Of a stretch of DNA of 64,000 nucleotides, positions 46,271 to 59,979 are shown piece after piece. The position numbers were made by a program, and so were the translations under genes. This stretch comes from Thalassobaculum sp. OXR-137 (GTDB taxonomy: Bacteria; Pseudomonadota; Alphaproteobacteria; Thalassobaculales; Thalassobaculaceae). The DNA lies in the NCBI RefSeq assembly GCF_034377285.1, contig NZ_CP139715.1:1720001-1784000 (forward strand), read 5' to 3'. Position 1 is the first letter of the stretch. Each line of letters opens with the position of its first letter. The notes below the pieces were generated by a model. It had not been told where the DNA came from, searched no databases, and saw nothing but the letters and a program-made list of their open reading frames with translations.

Positions 46271-47614
46271 CTAAGCCGTCTGGCCGCGCAGGCGGGAGAC
46301 GACCCGCGCGCGACCGAGGAGAGGTAGCAGATCGCCGAGCTCCGGTCCACGCTCACGTCCGGTGAGCGCCTTGCGCAGCGGCATGAACAGGCCCTTGCCC
46401 TTGCGGCCGGTCTCCGCCTTCAGGGTGCCGGTCCACACCCCCCAGGTCTCGGCGGTCGGCTCGCCCTCCGGCAGCAGGTCGGCGGCGGCGGCGCAGAACG
46501 CCGTGTCGTCCTCGGCGATCACCGGCGGGACCGGCGTATTCACCACCACCCACCATTCGCCGGCCTCGGCCAGCTTGGCGATGTTGCCGCGCACCGCGTT
46601 CCAGAACGCCTCCCCGCCTTCCACGCCCAGATCGGCGAGGCGGCCGGCGATATCGGCATAGGCCGTCTCGTGCAGGATCTTGGCGTTCATCTGCGCCAGC
46701 TCGGCCGGATCGAAGCGCGGGGTGGCGCGTCCGTAGCGGGTGATGTCGAAGCCGTCCACCAGCCGATCCAGCGAGGTGGCGGCCACCACCTCGTTGGTGC
46801 CGAGCCCGGCGAGCAGGGAGTTGACCGCCATCGCCTCGAGCCCGTCGGTCTCGCGCAGATCCTGCAGGCTGAGGCTGCCCAGGCGCTTGGACAGGCCGGC
46901 GCCGTCGGCGCCGACGATCAGCGAGGTGTGGCCCAGCACCGGCGGCTCAGCGCCCAGCGCGCGGAAGAGCTGGATCTGGGTGGCCGAGTTGGTGACGTGG
47001 TCCTCGCCGCGGATGATGTGGGTGATCGCGAATTCGATGTCGTCCACCACCGAGGCCATGGAATAGACCGGGCTGCCATCGGCTCGGATCAGCACCGGGT
47101 CGGACTGGGAGGCCATGTCCTGCCGGCTCTCGCCGCGCACCAGGTCGTCCCAGGTGACCACCTCGTGGTCGAGCCTGAAGCGCCAGTGCGGCCGGATGCC
47201 CGCCGCTTCCTTGGCGGCCTTCTCGGCGTCGGTCAGGGACAGGGCGGCGCGGTCGTAGACCGGCGGCTTGCCGGCGGACAGCTGCTGCTTGCGCTTCAGC
47301 GCCAGTTCCTCGGCGGTCTCGTAGCAGGGGTAGAGCCGGCCCATCTGCTTTAGCCGCTCGGCCTCTTCGGCGTAGCGGTCGAGGCGGTCGGACTGGCGGG
47401 CGAACAGATCCCAGGTCAGGCCGAGCCAGTTCAGGTCGCGCTCGATCTTCTCGGCGAACTCGGCGGTGCTGCGCTCGAGGTCGGTATCGTCGGAGCGCAG
47501 CATGAACGCGCCGCCCTTCGCCCGGGCGAACAACCAGTTGATCAGCGCCTGACGGGTATTGCCGACGTGCAGAAGCCCCGTCGGGCTCGGCGCGAAACGG
47601 ACGCGTACGGTCAT
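46271..47614 (-). CDS. gltX: Glutamyl-tRNA synthetase
   Basis: This 447-residue class I synthetase starts with [20 protein letters not shown] (HIGH motif) and has [14 protein letters not shown] in the KMSKS position, the alphaproteobacterial form. Many alphaproteobacteria have two GltX enzymes with different tRNA-Glu/tRNA-Gln preference, and this may be one of them. It is followed on the same strand by cysS and preceded by nadE, 43 bases away. Confidence 0.94.
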   Translation of the reverse strand: MTVRVRFAPSPTGLLHVGNTRQALINWLFARAKGGAFMLRSDDTDLERSTAEFAEKIERDLNWLGLTWDLFARQSDRLDRYAEEAERLKQMGRLYPCYETAEELALKRKQQLSAGKPPVYDRAALSLTDAEKAAKEAAGIRPHWRFRLDHEVVTWDDLVRGESRQDMASQSDPVLIRADGSPVYSMASVVDDIEFAITHIIRGEDHVTNSATQIQLFRALGAEPPVLGHTSLIVGADGAGLSKRLGSLSLQDLRETDGLEAMAVNSLLAGLGTNEVVAATSLDRLVDGFDITRYGRATPRFDPAELAQMNAKILHETAYADIAGRLADLGVEGGEAFWNAVRGNIAKLAEAGEWWVVVNTPVPPVIAEDDTAFCAAAADLLPEGEPTAETWGVWTGTLKAETGRKGKGLFMPLRKALTGRERGPELGDLLPLLGRARVVSRLRGQTA

Positions 47615-47657
47615 GAGGTCCCCGTTGGGTCGGTGTGCCGCCTACTTGGCGATATGC

Positions 47658-49349
47658 CTATTCGGCCGCCTGCTGCGTCTTCTTCGGGCGGTAGACGCCG
47701 ACGAACGCGTTGGTGATCGGGTAGCGCCGTTCCTTGCCGAAGGACCGGCTGGTCAGCTTCACGCCCGGCGGGGCCTGGCGGCGCTTGTACTCCGCGCGGT
47801 CCAGCAGGCGCCAGACCCGCAGCACGGTCTCGCTGTCGTAGCCCTTGGCGACGATGTCGGCGACCGGCGTCTCGTTCTCGATCAGCTCGGTCAGGATTCC
47901 GTCCAGCACCGGATAGGGCGGCAGGCTGTCCTCGTCCTTCTGGTCCGGGCGCAGCTCGGCCGAGGGGGGCTTGGTGATGATCCGCTCCGGCATCACCGCA
48001 CCCTCGGGACCGAGGCAGTCGGCCGGTTTGTTGGCGTTGCGCCAGCGGCAGAGCTCGAACACGGTGGTCTTGTAGACGTCCTTGAGCACCGAATAGCCGC
48101 CGCACATGTCGCCGTAGAGGGTGGCGTAGCCGACCGACATTTCCGACTTGTTGCCGGTGGACAGCACCATGTGGCCGAACTTGTTGGACAGGGCCATCAG
48201 GGTGATGCCGCGCGAGCGCGCCTGGACGTTCTCCTCGGTGATGTCCGGCGACGTGCCGGCGAACTGGTCGGCCAGCATGGTCTCGAAGGCCTGCATCGCC
48301 GGGCCGATATTGATCGTCGTGTAGTCCACACCCAGCAGCTTCGCCGCGGCGGCGGCATCCTCCAGGCTGTGATCGCTGGTATAGGGCGAGGGCATCATCA
48401 CGCAGCGGACTTTGTCCGGGCCGAGCGCGTCGACCGCCACAGCGGCGGACAGGGCGCTGTCGATGCCGCCGGACATGCCGAGGATGACGCCGGGGAAGCC
48501 GTTCTTGGTCACGTAATCGCGCAGGCCGACGACCATGGCGCGGTAGGTCGCCTCCAGCCCGGTCTTAGGCTCGACCGTCTGCGTCTTCGCACAGGACCAG
48601 CCGTCGGGACCGCGGGTCCAGGTCGTGGTGACGACCGCCTCTTCCCAGGCCGGCAGGGTGGCGGCGACGGTCCGGTCGGCATTCAGCACGAAGGAGGCGC
48701 CGTCGAACACCAGCTCGTCCTGGCCGCCCACCTGGTTGAGATAGACCATCGGCAGCCCGCTCTCGACCACGCGGGAGGTGGCGTGCTGCAGCCGGTTGTC
48801 GAGCTTCTGGCTGTCGAAGGGCGAGCCATTCGGCACCAGCAGCATCTCGCCGCCGGTCTCGCTGACGCATTCGACCACGTCGGGGGTCCAGATATCCTCG
48901 CAGATCGGTACGCCGATGCGCACGCCGCGCACGTCCATCGGACCCGGCATCGGGCCGGCGTCGAACACCCGCTTCTCGTCGAACACGCCGTAGTTCGGCA
49001 GGTCGACCTTGTATCGGGCGGCCTGGACCGTGCCGCCGTCGAGCAGCAGCAGCGCGTTGTACAGTTTGTCGCCCTCGGCCCAGGGCGCGCCGAGCAGAAT
49101 CGCCGGGCCGCCATCGGCGGTCTCGGCGGCCAGCGCTTCCACCGCGTCGCGGATCTCGGCGACGAACATCGGCTTCAGGACCAGATCCTCCGGCGGATAG
49201 CCGCAGGCGTAGAGTTCCGGGGTCAGGATCACGTCCGCACCCTCGGCCGTCGCCTGGGCGCGCACGCGCCGCAGCTTGGCGAAATTACCCTCGACGTCGC
49301 CGACGCGCGGGTTGAGCTGGGCCAGGGTGATGATGAGCGTGTCTGTCAT
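47658..49349 (-). CDS. nadE: Glutamine-dependent NAD+ synthetase
   Basis: This 563-residue protein has an N-terminal nitrilase-like glutaminase domain (LTPELYACGYPPEDL, VPICEDIW) and a C-terminal synthetase domain with the P-loop SGGIDSAL and GNKSEMSVGYATLYGD. It makes NAD+ from deamido-NAD+ using ammonia from glutamine. The ATG at 49349 is preferred over an upstream start that adds a poorly conserved extension. Confidence 0.95.
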   Translation of the reverse strand: MTDTLIITLAQLNPRVGDVEGNFAKLRRVRAQATAEGADVILTPELYACGYPPEDLVLKPMFVAEIRDAVEALAAETADGGPAILLGAPWAEGDKLYNALLLLDGGTVQAARYKVDLPNYGVFDEKRVFDAGPMPGPMDVRGVRIGVPICEDIWTPDVVECVSETGGEMLLVPNGSPFDSQKLDNRLQHATSRVVESGLPMVYLNQVGGQDELVFDGASFVLNADRTVAATLPAWEEAVVTTTWTRGPDGWSCAKTQTVEPKTGLEATYRAMVVGLRDYVTKNGFPGVILGMSGGIDSALSAAVAVDALGPDKVRCVMMPSPYTSDHSLEDAAAAAKLLGVDYTTINIGPAMQAFETMLADQFAGTSPDITEENVQARSRGITLMALSNKFGHMVLSTGNKSEMSVGYATLYGDMCGGYSVLKDVYKTTVFELCRWRNANKPADCLGPEGAVMPERIITKPPSAELRPDQKDEDSLPPYPVLDGILTELIENETPVADIVAKGYDSETVLRVWRLLDRAEYKRRQAPPGVKLTSRSFGKERRYPITNAFVGVYRPKKTQQAAE

Positions 49350-49411
49350 GGCGAAACAGTTAGCGCGCCCAGGGGGCGGGGGCAATGCGGATCAGGCGTA
49401 ACGGGCGGTTG

Positions 49412-49918
49412 TCAGCCGCTGGATGCCAGGGTTTCCAGGTCGCTGCCGCCCACCGTATAGGGCAGCCAGGTACCGCTCCGGCTCAGGCCGAGGCGCGAGT
49501 AGAAGTCGCGGGCCTTGTTGTCGGTCTTCACCGAGAGGTCGAGCTTGACGCAGCCGTGATCGATCGCGACCCGGGCGAGCGAGGCCATCAGCCGGCGGCC
49601 GAGGCCGGTGCCGCGCAGGTCGCCGTCCACATACAGGTCCTCGACATACAGTTTCGGCCGGCCGGCCCAGGTCGAGTAGACGAAGTAATAGACCGCGAGG
49701 CCGACCGCCGTGCCGTCCGCCCGCTCGGCGATCATCGCCCGGAAGTAGGGGCGGTCGCCGCTGCCGTCCCGGCGCAGGTCGTCGGCGCTGCCGGTGACAT
49801 AGTCGGCGGCCTCCTGCACCTGGGCCAGCGCGCGCACCAGGCCGCGGACGGTTTCGGCATCGTCGTCTCCGGTCTCCTCGGGAGCGCGGAAGCGGGCGGG
49901 TCTGATCGTGATGTCCAT
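49412..49918 (-). CDS. GNAT family N-acetyltransferase
   Basis: This 168-residue acetyltransferase has the acetyl-CoA-binding RGTGLGRRLMASLARVA and KLDLSVKTDNKARDFYSRLGL segments. The overall form is like spermidine/diamine acetyltransferases. The substrate is unknown. It lies 62 bases upstream of nadE on the same strand. Confidence 0.9.
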   Translation of the reverse strand: MDITIRPARFRAPEETGDDDAETVRGLVRALAQVQEAADYVTGSADDLRRDGSGDRPYFRAMIAERADGTAVGLAVYYFVYSTWAGRPKLYVEDLYVDGDLRGTGLGRRLMASLARVAIDHGCVKLDLSVKTDNKARDFYSRLGLSRSGTWLPYTVGGSDLETLASSG

Positions 49919-50049
49919 GCCTGTGATGCTATGCCCAGGCGGGCCGCGACGCCAACCGCTTTCCTTGGGACGCCGTCAGGTCTTTGACGGATCGCGGATC
50001 GTCGCTAAGCTGCCGTCTCTGTTGCGTTTCCCGGCGGGTCCCCGCATTC

Positions 50050-51819
50050 ATGGCGAACCGGTACATCCAAGACTTGAAGCGGCTGGTCGGCAACGACCAG
50101 GTCGTCATGGCTGCCGTCGCGGTAGCGGTCGGCGGGGCTGCGGCCGGCGGCGCCATCGTTTTCCGCGAGTCCATCGATTTCCTGCAGCTGCTGTTCCTCG
50201 GCTTCCGATCCGACCGGGTGGCGACCTACGCCGCGGAGACGGAGTGGTGGCGGCTGATCCTGGCACCGGCGATCGGCGGGTTGCTGGTCGGTCTGTTCTG
50301 CAAGTTCGTGATGCCCGGCGGGCGACCCCAGGGCGTGGCCAACGTCATCGAATCCAGCGCCCTGCGGGCCGGGCGGATGTCCATGCGTCAGGGGCTTGGG
50401 GCCGCAATCATCAGCGCGACGTCGATCGGCTGCGGCGCGTCGGTCGGGCGTGAAGGTCCTGCGGTGCATCTGGGCGCGTCGCTGGCCAGTTTCCTTGGCC
50501 GCCAGCTCAACCTGACCCGCAGCCAGGCGCGTACCCTGCTGGGCTGCGGCGTGGCGAGCGCGGTGGCGGCCTCGTTCAACGCGCCGATCGCCGGGGTGTT
50601 CTTCGCCCTGGAAGTGGTGATCGGGCATTATGCGCTCTCGGCCTTCGCGCCGATCGTCATCGCCTCGGTCTTCGGCACGATCCTGTCGCGAATCTGGTTC
50701 GGCGACTTCCCCGCCTTCGAGGTGCCGGGCCATCACATCACCTCGTTCTTGGAATTCCCGGCCTTCGTCATCCTCGGCGGGGTCTGCGCCGTGGCCGCCG
50801 TGGCGCTGATGCGGGTCGCCGCCTTCGTCGAGGTGCAGGGGCAGCGCCTGCCGCTGCCCCGCTGGCTGCATCCGGCGGTGGCCGGGTTGGTGGTCGGCGT
50901 GGTCGCCCTGTGGTTCCCGGAGATCCTGGGCGTCGGCTACGAGGCGATGGACGGGGCTCTCAATGAGGTCGAGGGCTACGGCCTCGAGCTGATGCTGACC
51001 CTGGCGGTGCTGAAGATCCTGATGACGGCGCTCTGTCTCGGGGCCGGTTTCGGCGGTGGGGTGTTCTCGCCGTCGCTGTTCATCGGCGCGATGATCGGCG
51101 GCGCCTACGGGATCGTCGCCGCCATCCCGTTCCCGGACCTGGCCTCGGGCCACGGCGCCTACACGCTGATCGCCATGGGGGCGGTGGCGGCGGCCACGCT
51201 CGGGGCGCCGATCTCCACGATCCTGATGATTTTCGAGATGACCGGCGACTACAAGCTGACCGTCGGCGTGATGGTCGCGGTGGTCATCGCCTCGGTCATC
51301 ACCCGGGTCTGGCACAGCCCGTCCTTCTTCACCGACCAGCTCCGGCGGCGGGGGGTGCATATCCATGGCGGCCACGACGTCACCGCCCTGCGCAACCTGA
51401 AGGTCCACGACCTGATGCAGCAGGATCACGTTTCGGTGAACAAGGATGCCGGGCTCGACAGCCTGCGCAATCGGCTGCGTCTGGCGCCGATGAACGAGCT
51501 GTTCGTGGTCGATTCGGAGGAGAAGCTGGTCGGCACCATCACCCTGGCGGATCTGGGCGAGGTGGCCTTCGACCTGTCCCATGACCGCGAGTACACGGCG
51601 ATCGACCTGGCGCGCAAGCATCCGCCCTTCCTGGAGATCGGCGACGATGTGGAGAAGGCGATCCGACGGTTCTCGGAAGCCGAGGAAGGGCTGCTGGCGG
51701 TGGTCGACTCGGCCGAGCGGATGCGGCTGATCGGCTGCCTGCACGAGCGCGACGTGATGCGGGCCTACAACCAGGCGCTCATCACCCAGCAGGCCGAGGA
51801 ACACGGCGAGACGATCTGA
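50050..51819 (+). CDS. ClC family chloride channel/antiporter with C-terminal CBS domains
   Basis: The first ~400 of 589 residues form the ClC membrane domain, with GCGASVGREGPAVHLGAS (the gating glutamate of GREGP) and GAGFGGGVFSPSLFIGA. The rest contains two CBS domains (MNELFVVDSEEKLVGTITL and RMRLIGCLHERDV). CBS domains often bind adenine nucleotides. The ATG at 50050 is preferred over an upstream start. Whether it is a channel or a proton-coupled antiporter is not shown by these motifs alone. A perfect 11-bp hairpin follows. Confidence 0.93.
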   Translation: MANRYIQDLKRLVGNDQVVMAAVAVAVGGAAAGGAIVFRESIDFLQLLFLGFRSDRVATYAAETEWWRLILAPAIGGLLVGLFCKFVMPGGRPQGVANVIESSALRAGRMSMRQGLGAAIISATSIGCGASVGREGPAVHLGASLASFLGRQLNLTRSQARTLLGCGVASAVAASFNAPIAGVFFALEVVIGHYALSAFAPIVIASVFGTILSRIWFGDFPAFEVPGHHITSFLEFPAFVILGGVCAVAAVALMRVAAFVEVQGQRLPLPRWLHPAVAGLVVGVVALWFPEILGVGYEAMDGALNEVEGYGLELMLTLAVLKILMTALCLGAGFGGGVFSPSLFIGAMIGGAYGIVAAIPFPDLASGHGAYTLIAMGAVAAATLGAPISTILMIFEMTGDYKLTVGVMVAVVIASVITRVWHSPSFFTDQLRRRGVHIHGGHDVTALRNLKVHDLMQQDHVSVNKDAGLDSLRNRLRLAPMNELFVVDSEEKLVGTITLADLGEVAFDLSHDREYTAIDLARKHPPFLEIGDDVEKAIRRFSEAEEGLLAVVDSAERMRLIGCLHERDVMRAYNQALITQQAEEHGETI

Positions 51820-51856
51820 CAGCGCTGCGTCGATGTAAGGCTGCGTGGATGTAAGT

Positions 51857-51884
51857 ACGGGGGGTGCCGAAGCACCCCCCGTTT
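51857..51884 (+). terminator. Hairpin terminator after the ClC gene
   Basis: A perfect 11-bp stem (ACGGGGGGTGC / GCACCCCCCGT) with a CGAA tetraloop is followed by only TTT before a GC-rich tail. The rest of the gap up to uvrD is AT-richer and holds the hairpin at 51985. Confidence 0.7.
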
Positions 51885-51984
51885 CCCCGTGAACCGCAGG
51901 CACATGGGACCGGCTCAAGACTGCACCGAGCGATCCGGGGGAATCCGCTCATGGGCCGGACGGCCTGGGCCGCCAGCCTGCAAC

Positions 51985-52000
51985 TTACCCTACGAGGTAA
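51985..52000 (+). promoter_or_regulatory. Conserved hairpin TTACC-CTACGA-GGTAA
   Basis: Arms TTACC and GGTAA enclose CTACGA. The core TTACCYTACGAGG also occurs at 35367, upstream of the YbhL-like gene. It lies about 170 bases before uvrD in an AT-rich stretch. Confidence 0.5.
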
Positions 52001-52168
52001 CCCGCGATCTGGATTTGTAAGGCAAACGTTATAATAAAAGGTTAAATTCGATTAATGTCGCAATCCTGTTTGTAGGGACGATCCGGCGGCGGTTCGAGGC
52101 CGGGCCGAGGCACCAGCCGTGCGACTTAGGCCTGCGGATCGCCCCTCGGAATGCTATATGCTGGGGTC

Positions 52169-54604
52169 ATGGCGGATCTGTTTTCAAAAGACGATGACGG
52201 CGGGATCGACCCGGCGGCGTACCGGCGTCCTTCCGGTCCGGCCCCGGCCTATCCCGGCCCTGGACATGTACCGGCGATCGGCGCGCGCGGCGGCTATCTC
52301 GACGGGTTGAACGAGGGCCAGAGGGCGGCGGTGGACGCGCTGGACGGACCGGTGCTGGTGCTGGCCGGGGCCGGTACCGGCAAGACGCGGGTGCTGACGA
52401 CACGGCTGTCCCACCTGATGGCGATGGGCAAGGCCAAGCCCTGGAACGTGCTGGCGGTGACCTTCACCAACAAGGCCGCGCGAGAGATGAAGGAGCGGGT
52501 CGGCCGAATCGTCGGCCCGGCGGCGGAGCAGGTCTGGCTCGGCACCTTCCACGCGCTCTGCGCCCGCATCCTGCGCCGCCACGCCGAGCTGGTGGGGCTG
52601 AAGTCGAACTTCACCATCCTCGACACCGACGACCAGATCCGGCTGCTGAAGCAGGTGCTCCAGGCCGAGAACGTGGACGACAAGCGCTGGCCCGCCCGCG
52701 TGGTGATGGGCGTGCTGCAACGGTGGAAGGATCGGGGCCTGACCCCCGACAAGATCGGCGTGGCCGAGGCCGGCGACATGGCCGGCGGCAAGCTGCAGGA
52801 CATCTACAGGCAGTATCAGGACCGGCTGACCACCCTGAACGCCGCCGATTTCGGCGACCTGCTGCTGCACTGCCTGACCCTGTTCCAGACCCGTCCCGAG
52901 GTGCTGCAGCAGTACCAGACCCAGTTCCGCTACATCCTGGTGGACGAGTATCAGGACACCAACGTCGCCCAGTATCTCTGGCTGCGGCTGCTGGCCCAGA
53001 GCCACAGGAACATCTGCTGCGTGGGCGATGACGACCAGTCGATCTACGGCTGGCGCGGGGCCGAGATCGGCAACATCCTGAAGTTCGAGAAGGACTTTCC
53101 CGGCGCCAAGGTCGTCCGGCTGGAGCAGAACTACCGCTCCACCTCACGCATCCTGGCCGCCGCCTCCGACCTGATCGCCCATAATGAGGGGCGGCTCGGC
53201 AAGACCCTGTGGACCGAGGGTGCGGACGGCGACCAGCTCACCGTGCGCGGCGTATGGGACGGCGAGGAGGAGGCAAGGGTCGTCGGCGACCGGATCGAGG
53301 ATTATCAGCGCGCCAAGGTGCCGCTGCGCGAGATGGCGGTGCTGGTCCGCGCCGGCTTCCAGACCCGCGAATTCGAAGAGCGGCTGATCACGCTGGGCGT
53401 GCCCTATCGGGTGGTCGGCGGCGCCCGGTTCTACGAGCGCAAGGAGATCCGCGACGCCATCGCCTATCTGCGGGTGATCGCCCAGCCGGATGACGACCTC
53501 GCCTTCGAGCGGATTATCAACACTCCCGCCCGCGGCATCGGCAAGACCACCGAGCAGGTGCTGTTCCAGCACGCCCGCTCCACCAACATCCCGCTCACCA
53601 TCGCCGCTGAACAGCTTGTGCAGAGCGACGAGCTGAAACCGGCGGCGCGCCGGGCGGTCGGCGGGTTGATGGGCGATTTCGCGCGCTGGCGCGAGGCGTC
53701 GCAGAGCGAGGATCCCTCCGACCTCGCCCGCATGGTGCTGGACGAGAGCGGCTATACCGCCGCGCTGCAGAAGGACAAGTCGCCGGAAGCGCCGGGCCGC
53801 CTGGAGAACCTGAAGGAACTGGTCACCGCCCTGGAGGAGTTCGAGAGCCTGGGCGGGTTCCTGGAGCACATCTCCCTGGTGATGGAGAATGCCGAGGCCG
53901 CCGATGGCGAGCAGGTCAGCCTGATGACCCTGCACGCGGCCAAGGGCCTGGAGTTCGACGTGGTCTTCCTGCCGGGCTGGGAGGAGGGGATGTTCCCGAA
54001 CCAGCGCGCCCTGGACGAGAACGGGGCGGCCGGCCTGGAGGAGGAGCGGCGGCTCGCCTATGTCGGCCTGACCCGGGCGCGCAAGAAGGTGGAGATCGTC
54101 TTCGCCGCCAACCGCCGTGTGCACGGACTGTGGCAAAGCGCCATCCCGTCGCGCTTCGTCTCCGAGCTGCCGAGCGAACATGTTGAGATGATCAGCGAGG
54201 CCGGGCTCTACGGCTCGGGCAGCAGCGGCTACGGCGCCGGCGGCTACGGTTATGGCGGCGGTCGCACCGGCTACGGGCGCGGCGACGGCATGAGCTACGA
54301 CCGCGACGACGACGCCAAGCTTCCCACCTGGGACAGCGCCGGACGCGCCGGCAAGGTGGCCGGCCGTGGCCCCGGCTACATGCGGCGCGGCGGCGGATCG
54401 ATCCGCACCCGCGCGCCGGTGATCGACGGCGAGGGCTATACGGTCGACCGATCCAAGCCGGCGAAATACGCCGTGGACGAGCGGGTGTTCCACCAGAAAT
54501 TCGGCATGGGCACCGTCACCAAGGTCGACGGCGACAAGCTGGAAGTCGAATTCGACCACGCCGGGCACAAGAACGTGGTCGACACCTTCGTCTCCAAGCC
54601 GTAA
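52169..54604 (+). CDS. uvrD: DNA helicase II (UvrD/PcrA)
   Basis: This helicase of about 811 residues has Walker A AGAGTGKTRVL, DEYQDTN (motif II), VGDDDQSIYGWRGA (motif III), QNYRSTSRIL (motif IV) and MTLHAAKGLEFDVVFLPG (motif V). The C-terminal region is Gly- and Tyr-rich (about residues 680-712), then ends in a Tudor-like domain (FHQKFGMGTVTKVDGDKLE) that in UvrD/PcrA contacts RNA polymerase. ATG 52169 is chosen over an in-frame ATG at 52151; neither has a strong ribosome-binding site. Confidence 0.94.
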   Translation: MADLFSKDDDGGIDPAAYRRPSGPAPAYPGPGHVPAIGARGGYLDGLNEGQRAAVDALDGPVLVLAGAGTGKTRVLTTRLSHLMAMGKAKPWNVLAVTFTNKAAREMKERVGRIVGPAAEQVWLGTFHALCARILRRHAELVGLKSNFTILDTDDQIRLLKQVLQAENVDDKRWPARVVMGVLQRWKDRGLTPDKIGVAEAGDMAGGKLQDIYRQYQDRLTTLNAADFGDLLLHCLTLFQTRPEVLQQYQTQFRYILVDEYQDTNVAQYLWLRLLAQSHRNICCVGDDDQSIYGWRGAEIGNILKFEKDFPGAKVVRLEQNYRSTSRILAAASDLIAHNEGRLGKTLWTEGADGDQLTVRGVWDGEEEARVVGDRIEDYQRAKVPLREMAVLVRAGFQTREFEERLITLGVPYRVVGGARFYERKEIRDAIAYLRVIAQPDDDLAFERIINTPARGIGKTTEQVLFQHARSTNIPLTIAAEQLVQSDELKPAARRAVGGLMGDFARWREASQSEDPSDLARMVLDESGYTAALQKDKSPEAPGRLENLKELVTALEEFESLGGFLEHISLVMENAEAADGEQVSLMTLHAAKGLEFDVVFLPGWEEGMFPNQRALDENGAAGLEEERRLAYVGLTRARKKVEIVFAANRRVHGLWQSAIPSRFVSELPSEHVEMISEAGLYGSGSSGYGAGGYGYGGGRTGYGRGDGMSYDRDDDAKLPTWDSAGRAGKVAGRGPGYMRRGGGSIRTRAPVIDGEGYTVDRSKPAKYAVDERVFHQKFGMGTVTKVDGDKLEVEFDHAGHKNVVDTFVSKP

Positions 54605-54615
54605 ATCCGGCGTCC

Positions 54616-55491
54616 ATGAGCTCTCTTTGGCGCATTGCCCTTACCGTGCCGGCCAAGGCTTCAGAAGTCGTGGCCGATGCCCTGTCGCCTTTCGTGTCCG
54701 CCGTGACCGCGCTGGAGGATTCCCCCGGCGGCACCTGGACGGTCGAAGGGATTTCCGAGGACGAGCCCGAGCGGCCGGCGATCGTCGCCGCCCTGGCTTT
54801 GGCCGCCGCGACGGTCGGCACGCCGCCGCCGGACACGGTGATCGAGCCGCTGCCGGACGTCGACTGGCTGGCGCTGAACCGGCAGTCCTTCCCGCCGATC
54901 CGAGAGGGTCGTGTGTGGATCCGCGGCTCCCATGTGGAGGAGGCCGCACCGGCCTCCAGCGTGGAGCTGCTGATCGACGCCGCCCGCGCCTTCGGTTCCG
55001 GCAGCCATCCGACCACTGCGCTCTGCCTGCGGGCGATTCAGGATCTGGTGAAGCGGCGCACGCCGCGCAACGTGCTGGACCTCGGCTGCGGCTCCGGCAT
55101 CCTGGCGATGGCGCTGGCCAAGCTGGTGCCCTCGGCCCGGACCCTGGCGGTCGATCTCGATCCGGTGTCGGTGGCGACCGCGCAGGAGAACGCGCAGATG
55201 AACCGGGTCGCCCGGCGGATCGAGACCCGGGTTTCCAACGGCTGGCGCTCGCCGGCGGTGCGGGCGAAGGCGCCGTTCGATCTGGTGGTGGCGAATATCC
55301 TGGCGGGGCCGCTGGCGGAGATGGCGCCGTCCCTGAAGCGCGGCCTCGAGCCGGGTGGCATCGCCATCCTGTCGGGCCTGCTGAACCAGCAGGAGCGTTG
55401 GGTCATTTCGGTGCACCGGACCCAGGGGCTGCGGCTGATCCGGCGTTACCGGCGCAACGGCTGGAGCGCGCTGGTCTTCGCCCGTAGCTGA
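54616..55491 (+). CDS. prmA: Ribosomal protein L11 methyltransferase PrmA
   Basis: This 291-residue methyltransferase has an N-terminal L11-binding region (MSSLWRIALTVP) and a SAM domain with GSGSHPTTALCL, VLDLGCGSGILAMAL and FDLVVANILAGPL, the NxxxxP-type catalytic motif. It methylates ribosomal protein L11. It starts 11 bases after uvrD and is probably in the same transcript, with a bidirectional terminator after it. Confidence 0.93.
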   Translation: MSSLWRIALTVPAKASEVVADALSPFVSAVTALEDSPGGTWTVEGISEDEPERPAIVAALALAAATVGTPPPDTVIEPLPDVDWLALNRQSFPPIREGRVWIRGSHVEEAAPASSVELLIDAARAFGSGSHPTTALCLRAIQDLVKRRTPRNVLDLGCGSGILAMALAKLVPSARTLAVDLDPVSVATAQENAQMNRVARRIETRVSNGWRSPAVRAKAPFDLVVANILAGPLAEMAPSLKRGLEPGGIAILSGLLNQQERWVISVHRTQGLRLIRRYRRNGWSALVFARS

Positions 55492-55511
55492 TCGTTCATA
55501 CCGCAGTGCAC

Positions 55512-55549
55512 AAAAAGCAACGGCCGGCACACGAGGTGCCGGCCGTTTT
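55512..55549. terminator. Bidirectional intrinsic terminator between prmA and the DUF1127 gene
   Basis: A perfect 12-bp stem, AACGGCCGGCAC / GTGCCGGCCGTT, with an ACGAG loop has an A-tract on the left and a T-run on the right. It can therefore end transcription of prmA and of the convergent small gene. Confidence 0.9.
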
Positions 55550-55576
55550 GCATCAGGCCGCTCTAGGGGGAGCGGG

Positions 55577-55963
55577 TCAGGCGGCGTGACGCACGTCGGT
55601 ATTCGCGGCGGTGCCGAGGGTCGTGGCGCGCAGGTGCGGCTCGACCGGATTGGCGGTCTTCGGCGCCACGGCGGTGGCATAGCTCTCGCTCGGGGTGCCG
55701 ACGACTTCGACATCGACGCGGCGGACAACGCCGGCCCGCAGGGCGGACAGGTCGATGCCGATATCGGCGAGCATGCGCGGGCTCAGGTCCTCGACCGCCG
55801 CCATCGTGCGGCGGTGGGCCAGGCTGGCGCCGAGGCTGCGGAAGCCGCGGACGATCAGGCCACGGATGTAGGCGCTCTGCATGGCCCGGGCCCGAGCGAC
55901 CAGCGCGGACGGGTCCTCCGGCAGAGCCGAAGACACGCGCAGGATATCGTTCTGGGTGGACAT
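55577..55963 (-). CDS. DUF1127-containing small protein (extended form)
   Basis: This 128-residue protein has the DUF1127 pattern AAVEDLSPRMLADIGIDLSAL in the middle, preceded by a basic helical region (AYIRGLIVRGFRSLGASLAHRR) and followed by a low-complexity tail ending VRHAA. AAGGAGAAACCCG precedes the ATG at 55963. It is longer than most DUF1127 proteins. A perfect 11-bp inverted repeat lies 114 bases upstream. Confidence 0.82.
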   Translation of the reverse strand: MSTQNDILRVSSALPEDPSALVARARAMQSAYIRGLIVRGFRSLGASLAHRRTMAAVEDLSPRMLADIGIDLSALRAGVVRRVDVEVVGTPSESYATAVAPKTANPVEPHLRATTLGTAANTDVRHAA

Positions 55964-56076
55964 CGGGTTTCTCCTTGGAACATCAGACCGGGTCACTGCC
56001 CGGCTGTTACTGTCCCTAATCTGGTCAGAAACGCGCGGCGCACCACGCAAAGTTTTGCGCTGCAGCATTGCGTTTG

Positions 56077-56105
56077 ACGCATACCTATGGGTGTTAGGTA
56101 TGCGT
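56077..56105. promoter_or_regulatory. Perfect 11-bp inverted repeat upstream of the DUF1127 gene
   Basis: Arms ACGCATACCTA and TAGGTATGCGT enclose the seven-base loop TGGGTGT. No T-tract follows on either strand, so it is more likely an operator than a terminator. A second palindrome, CGCAAAGTTTTGCG, lies between it and the gene. Confidence 0.55.
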
Positions 56106-56200
56106 TAACCAGCCATCAGACATGCGAGAAAGAAAATTACGCCGCGGCGCGCATTGGCAAACCGGCGCAGCAATTCTCATGGCGTGGGAGAGTTGAGGCG

Positions 56201-59975
<3,775 letters not shown>

Positions 59976-59979
59976 GGGG

